Shown here: piece by piece, positions 60,701 through 64,000 of the stretch
Numbering within the stretch: position 1 is the stretch's first letter
How the letters are laid out: each line of letters starts with the position of its first letter
Origin: Otis tarda
Lineage: Eukaryota > Chordata > Aves > Otidiformes > Otididae
Reading direction: 5' to 3'
Length of the DNA stretch: 64,000 bases
Assembly (NCBI GenBank): GCA_026413225.1
Contig: CM048557.1
Span: 67,198,987 to 67,262,986, forward strand
Made by a program: the position numbers and the translations under genes
The notes under the pieces: generated by a model
Told to the model about the DNA's origin: nothing
The model's database searches: none
Seen by the model: the letters and a program-made list of their open reading frames with translations, nothing else

Positions 60701-63550
60701 AGATACCAGTTGTTCACTTTTTATTTTACTAGGCTGAAATTTAGCTATGTAGTAGCCCTAGCTGTGCCATCTTCTTTCTTTTGACCACAGTATATTCTTG
60801 GAAACCTTTGGGTTGAAGAGGACCACTTCCCTAGTGGTACTGAGATACAGAACACACAGTCTTGGATTTTCATTTATGGAACTGTATTAAGTTTAAAGTA
60901 ACTACAGCTATGTTTTTGCAAAATATACTATGCTTCTGTCTACATGTCTAGAATCGGGTTTTGTTTGACCTCATGTTTAATGACAGAAGGTGGATATTAA
61001 AAAAAAAAAAAAGTGTGCTGTCTTTCAAGAGTGGCTCTTGGACTGAACTACCAGCACTAGCCAGCTCTAGTACAGGAGGCTGGATGTGATTTGCTAGAGA
61101 TCATTATTATTTGTTCATTCCAGAATATCTGTCTGTTCTTGGCTCTAGAATATGAATGCTGTGTGTGCATTGGTAATTTTTTTTTTTTATTTATTTTTTT
61201 CCTTAGCCCTTAAATGTTGTGGCCTGGTCTCCTTGTGGGCGGTATCTGGCAGCTGGAAGTGTGGATGGGAGTATGGTGGTGTGGAATGTGGAAACCCAGG
61301 AGTGCGTAGAGAGGTATTCAGCGTTGTTCCGTACATCTCTAAGTACATGTTTTTTTCTTGAAATAGAATTTTGTTATCTTTTCTGTAAAACTTCTTGTTG
61401 CAAATATAGAACTCTACCTCTTGAAAAGCCTTAGTAAGATTTACAGGGTAAGTCTGTAAGTTACTAACGTTCCACATCCACAGAGAGGGAGCCAGGGCAC
61501 ACAGGTCAAGAGAGATGTGTCGGATCTGGGTGACGCTGGGAGGCAGGGCCACTGCTCAGTCTAGACTTGAGCAAAGGGAGCGAGAGGATGGCTATTCTCT
61601 TGTGCAATCCGAGTGAGGTGCGCTAGTGCTGGAGCTCGTGTGCTGAAGGGAATTCAGGGGCTGCCACGTCATTTCTGTGCTTCCACAATAATATAACTCT
61701 TGGTGGCAGGTAGAAATGTGTCATTGTTTTGCCTTTTCCCCACCATATCCCTCGTGGATTATGTTCTGATTCATGTGATGTGCTGTTTTCCTTTTTGCAT
61801 AGCTAGAAGGATCTGGAAAAATTTCCTTCTTAGAATAGGGGAGGGACATGAATGTGGATTTTGTTCAAATTCCACAGTCTAGTTTTCTGTGTGCAAATAT
61901 CTCGTATTACTTTTTAACCTAATAATTGATTAAAGGATAATTTTGATGGAAACAGATTTTCCTTACATCCCAAATCCCAAGATCATTGGCACTAAGATGT
62001 GTTTTCTAAAGAGAGAGGGAAGTACAGATACATCAATCAGTCATCCTCACCTGTAGGCAAAAAAAAGGACAAACTGACAAATTGGACTTTATCTTGGTTG
62101 GTTAAAGCATCTCTTTAAAAAAAAAAAAAAAAAAAGGTGAGGGGGAAGGTATGATTAAGTGAGGTAGAGAAGACGAGAAGGGATGATTTATCTGTCTGAA
62201 TATTTTGGGTAAGAAATACGATTGTTACCATAACGCCTATGTTAAGAATTAAAGGCAGATTATGGAAATAATTAATGGGAGAATTTTTGGTGAGAATAAA
62301 GGGTTGAAAAGATAGAGGATTAATTAATCAGTTTGGTACAAGAGGAACAACTGAATGTTCTTTTTATAACTGAATGGTTGCGGAGTGTATGACTGCTGGG
62401 GAATTACTTTGTCTTTTCGACATGTATCAGGAAGCTGTTGTTTTAGGAATGTGATTCTGTTTGATTTTTAAAGCCTAAATGATTTTCTCCACGGACAAGG
62501 AAGACCTGCTGTGTTTTTTTTATAGTAGCTGTTTATGGTAAAGGTAACCTATTAATTATTTCATTTTGTGCAGCAGCACTGTAACATCACTCTGTAATAC
62601 TAGTGAATATTATCACTTTTTACAATAACTCATGGGGAGATTTCTGCCCTGAGAAACTCGCTGAAAATCAATTTTTTAAAATTCTTTTTAGGATGAAGCA
62701 TGAGAAAAATTATTCAATTTGTGGACTGGCATGGCACCCCAAATATAGGCAAATTGCTTATACAGATACTGAAGGGAATCTGGGGCTGTTGGAAGATATC
62801 GGTGATGGAAAGAAACCAAATGACAAGGTGATTGGTACCATTTGTTTCTTAAATTAACATGATTATTTAGGTTGCCAAATTATATTGAACATTCTGTATT
62901 ATGTGTTGAAAGTTCCCTCTTATGTGTTAATTCATTCTTTGAATTCCATGTCCAAAAGAAGTTTTGTGATAATTGTTAACCTGGTTTTAGGTTGCCGGTA
63001 CAGCGACAACAGACTACAATGATCTCTTTGACGGAGAAGACGATGACTATTTAAGTGGAGATATGATTGAGCCACAGTCTTCCCCAAAAGCTGGAGCTAA
63101 TGAAGATGATGGTGATGATGATGACCTTATGCCAACTTCAGGCCATCTGAGAAGGGCAATAATGGATGATGATGATGATAACTCACTAGGTACAGAATTT
63201 TCCAGAGCTCTTTAGTGCTGTTGTTGGGACGATCTCTTAGCATCCTCTACTTGGATATATTCTGCCTTTTTTTTTCCCTGAGAAATCTTGACTTTAAAAA
63301 AATTTTTACCTATATTCTATCATAATAATATGTGTAAGATGTAATTTTTTTTTTTAAACTTCTAGACATTGGGATGATAAAAGCTAATTCCAATCTTCTT
63401 GAAAAGGAAGATAATGATGATACTGGTGGCCTTCCAGCTTTACCACCATCATCTACACAACGGCCTTTCTATGATGGGCCAATGCCAACCCCCAAGCAAA
63501 AGCCGTTCCAGTCTGGCTCCACTCCTGCACACCTCATGCATCGTTTCATG
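48736..63550 (+). CDS. WDHD1: WD repeat and HMG-box DNA-binding protein 1 (AND-1/CTF4), N-terminal part
   Basis: Eleven coding exons were placed by GT-AG sites and frame: 48736-48812, 50376-50487, 53796-53947, 56065-56176, 57172-57222, 58571-58666, 60264-60356, 61207-61313, 62692-62827, 62991-63189 and 63366-63550. Together they give 440 in-frame codons; the gene continues past the window (human protein about 1129 residues). WDHD1 is the replisome scaffold that links the CMG helicase to DNA polymerase alpha in the nucleus. The sequence starts [20 protein letters not shown], closely matching human. It then forms a WD40 propeller with strand ends [22 protein letters not shown] and MVVWNVET. An acidic linker with [12 protein letters not shown] follows, and then the conserved [20 protein letters not shown] leading to HRFM at the start of the SepB domain. 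The HMG box lies outside. The start codon has a good context (GAAGATG) and the leader exon begins at 48724. Confidence 0.97.
48813..50375 (+). other. WDHD1: WDHD1 intron after the start exon
   Basis: AT-rich intron with a (TA)n-like tract at about 49043-49078 and an A-run near 50266. No other feature was recognised. Confidence 0.8.
51459..52028 (-). mobile_element. CR1 LINE, 3' fragment
   Basis: The longest of the young-looking reverse-oriented copies, about 570 bp. It has the tail TCATAGAATAACAGAATAG, the 3' UTR block GGGACATCTCCAACCAGATC, and the ORF2 end through GGGGCTCCAGAACTGGATGC. It is inserted antisense to WDHD1 within an intron. Confidence 0.95.
52572..52640 (-). repeat. MIR SINE remnant
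   Basis: GTGAGGTGACTTGAATGAG followed by AGCAAATCAGTGGCAGAGCC matches the reverse complement of the MIR core well. It shows that amniote-age SINE relics persist here. Confidence 0.6.
53948..56064 (+). other. WDHD1: WDHD1 intron
   Basis: A 2.1-kb intron with a possible MIR-like piece at about 54410-54470 (CCAAATGAGAAGATGACAG, then GACTTGCCTGAGG). Nothing else was recognised. Confidence 0.8.
56177..57171 (+). other. WDHD1: WDHD1 intron with CR1
   Basis: An intron of about 1 kb, nearly half of which is a sense-oriented CR1 (56515-56946). An A-run of about 17 lies near 56253-56269. Confidence 0.85.
56515..56946 (+). mobile_element. CR1 LINE, 3' fragment with intact tail
   Basis: Forward-oriented CR1 carrying the ORF2 C-terminal end ([19 protein letters not shown]), the 3' UTR (CTAGATGACCTTTGAAGGTC) and the terminal ATTCTATGATTCTATAA. 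It is 5'-truncated. The 110-residue frame at 56504-56836 is this remnant, not a host exon. Confidence 0.95.
57223..58570 (+). other. WDHD1: WDHD1 intron
   Basis: A 1.3-kb intron. A (TTTG)5 tract followed by T-run lies at about 58376-58404. The open minus-strand frame at 57764-58420 has no recognised similarity. Confidence 0.8.
58667..60263 (+). other. WDHD1: WDHD1 intron
   Basis: A 1.6-kb AT-rich intron. No repeats or exons were recognised beyond short A-runs. Confidence 0.8.
60357..61206 (+). other. WDHD1: WDHD1 intron
   Basis: An 850-bp intron ending in a long T-rich polypyrimidine tract before CCTTAG. No other feature was seen. Confidence 0.8.
61314..62691 (+). other. WDHD1: WDHD1 intron
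   Basis: A 1.4-kb intron with an A-run of about 18 at about 62117-62134. No other feature was recognised. Confidence 0.8.
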
Positions 63551-64000
63551 GTACATCTTGCTGCTGTGTTGTTACGTTGCTTTGGTAATATTGTCCAGTT
63601 CTTGCTGTGTCTTAATCTAATCTTTTCCAATTTTTTTTAATTTATTTTTTTTTTTAAATAATTCACAGTGTGAAGCTAAATTGTGGAAAGTAGCTTTGTG
63701 TTAATACAAAGATTGCATAATGTTATGCTTTATATTCCGATTGCTTTTGGTGTCGAAATAAACACTTGGCTTTAGGACAAAAGCAAGCTATAAAGCTTGT
63801 ACCTGTACTATTGAATTCTAGCAAATCTTTTTTTAAAATTATTTTTTAGCCAGAACATGTGGATATTTTTATGCTGTTAAGACTTGTGTGTTAATAATCC
63901 ACTAATTCTTTCTAAATGCAATTTCTCCACACTTAATTTTGTAAGGAGAAAGATGCCTAAGCAATGAGGATGGAGTTAGTTTCTGCCTAATTCAACTGTT
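63551..64000 (+). other. WDHD1: WDHD1 intron, partial
   Basis: Intron sequence after ATG|GTACAT running off the window edge. T-rich tracts only. Confidence 0.75.

Overview
The window is bird nuclear DNA. It carries several copies of CR1 LINEs, including avian-type 3' tails built from TCATAGAAT/ATTCTATGA repeats. It also has GT-AG introns, CpG-island promoters and four recognisable vertebrate genes. Gene order and orientation match the human 14q22 block LGALS3 - MAPK1IP1L - SOCS4 - WDHD1, read in reverse. The galectin-3 N-terminus seems shorter and different from the chicken sequence as I remember it, so the bird is probably not chicken; this is inference. No bacterial-type operon, CRISPR array, phage or provirus was seen.

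Layout: (1) 1-2600: the 5' half of LGALS3 on the minus strand. The Pro/Gly/Tyr-repeat exon is 97-447 and a tiny start exon is 749-772, with a CpG-rich promoter region above about 850. The galectin carbohydrate-recognition exons lie off the left edge. (2) 2600-14600: gene-poor, with a (AGAAG)n array of about 195 bp, four CR1 insertions and a head-to-head pair of CR1 fragments. (3) 14650-24250: MAPK1IP1L on the minus strand: 3' UTR, three coding exons, a first intron of about 7 kb holding a very old CR1, and a CpG-island promoter near 23.9-24.2 kb. (4) 24250-40280: a long non-coding stretch with old CR1 and MIR-like remains; its right part may be SOCS4 3' UTR. (5) 40283-47850: SOCS4 on the minus strand, with its whole CDS in one exon, a start-stop uORF in the leader and an intron of about 6 kb. 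(6) 47700-48500: a CpG island between the divergent SOCS4 and WDHD1 genes, with E2F-like sites. (7) 48736-63550: the first eleven coding exons of WDHD1 on the plus strand, covering 440 codons of the WD40 propeller and acidic linker. The gene continues past the right edge.

The genes are not one pathway. Galectin-3 is a beta-galactoside-binding lectin, MAPK1IP1L is a poorly characterised proline-rich protein, SOCS4 is a Cullin-5 ubiquitin-ligase adaptor for signalling receptors, and WDHD1/AND-1 is a replisome scaffold. The most interesting observation is that LGALS3 and MAPK1IP1L, adjacent and on the same strand, begin with the same gene architecture. Each has a very short start exon ending in Phe-Ser, a phase-0 intron, then an exon opening L-x-D-A-L-P that runs through PPQGWP into Pro/Gly/Tyr repeats. 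This suggests the galectin-3 tail and MAPK1IP1L are tandem relatives.
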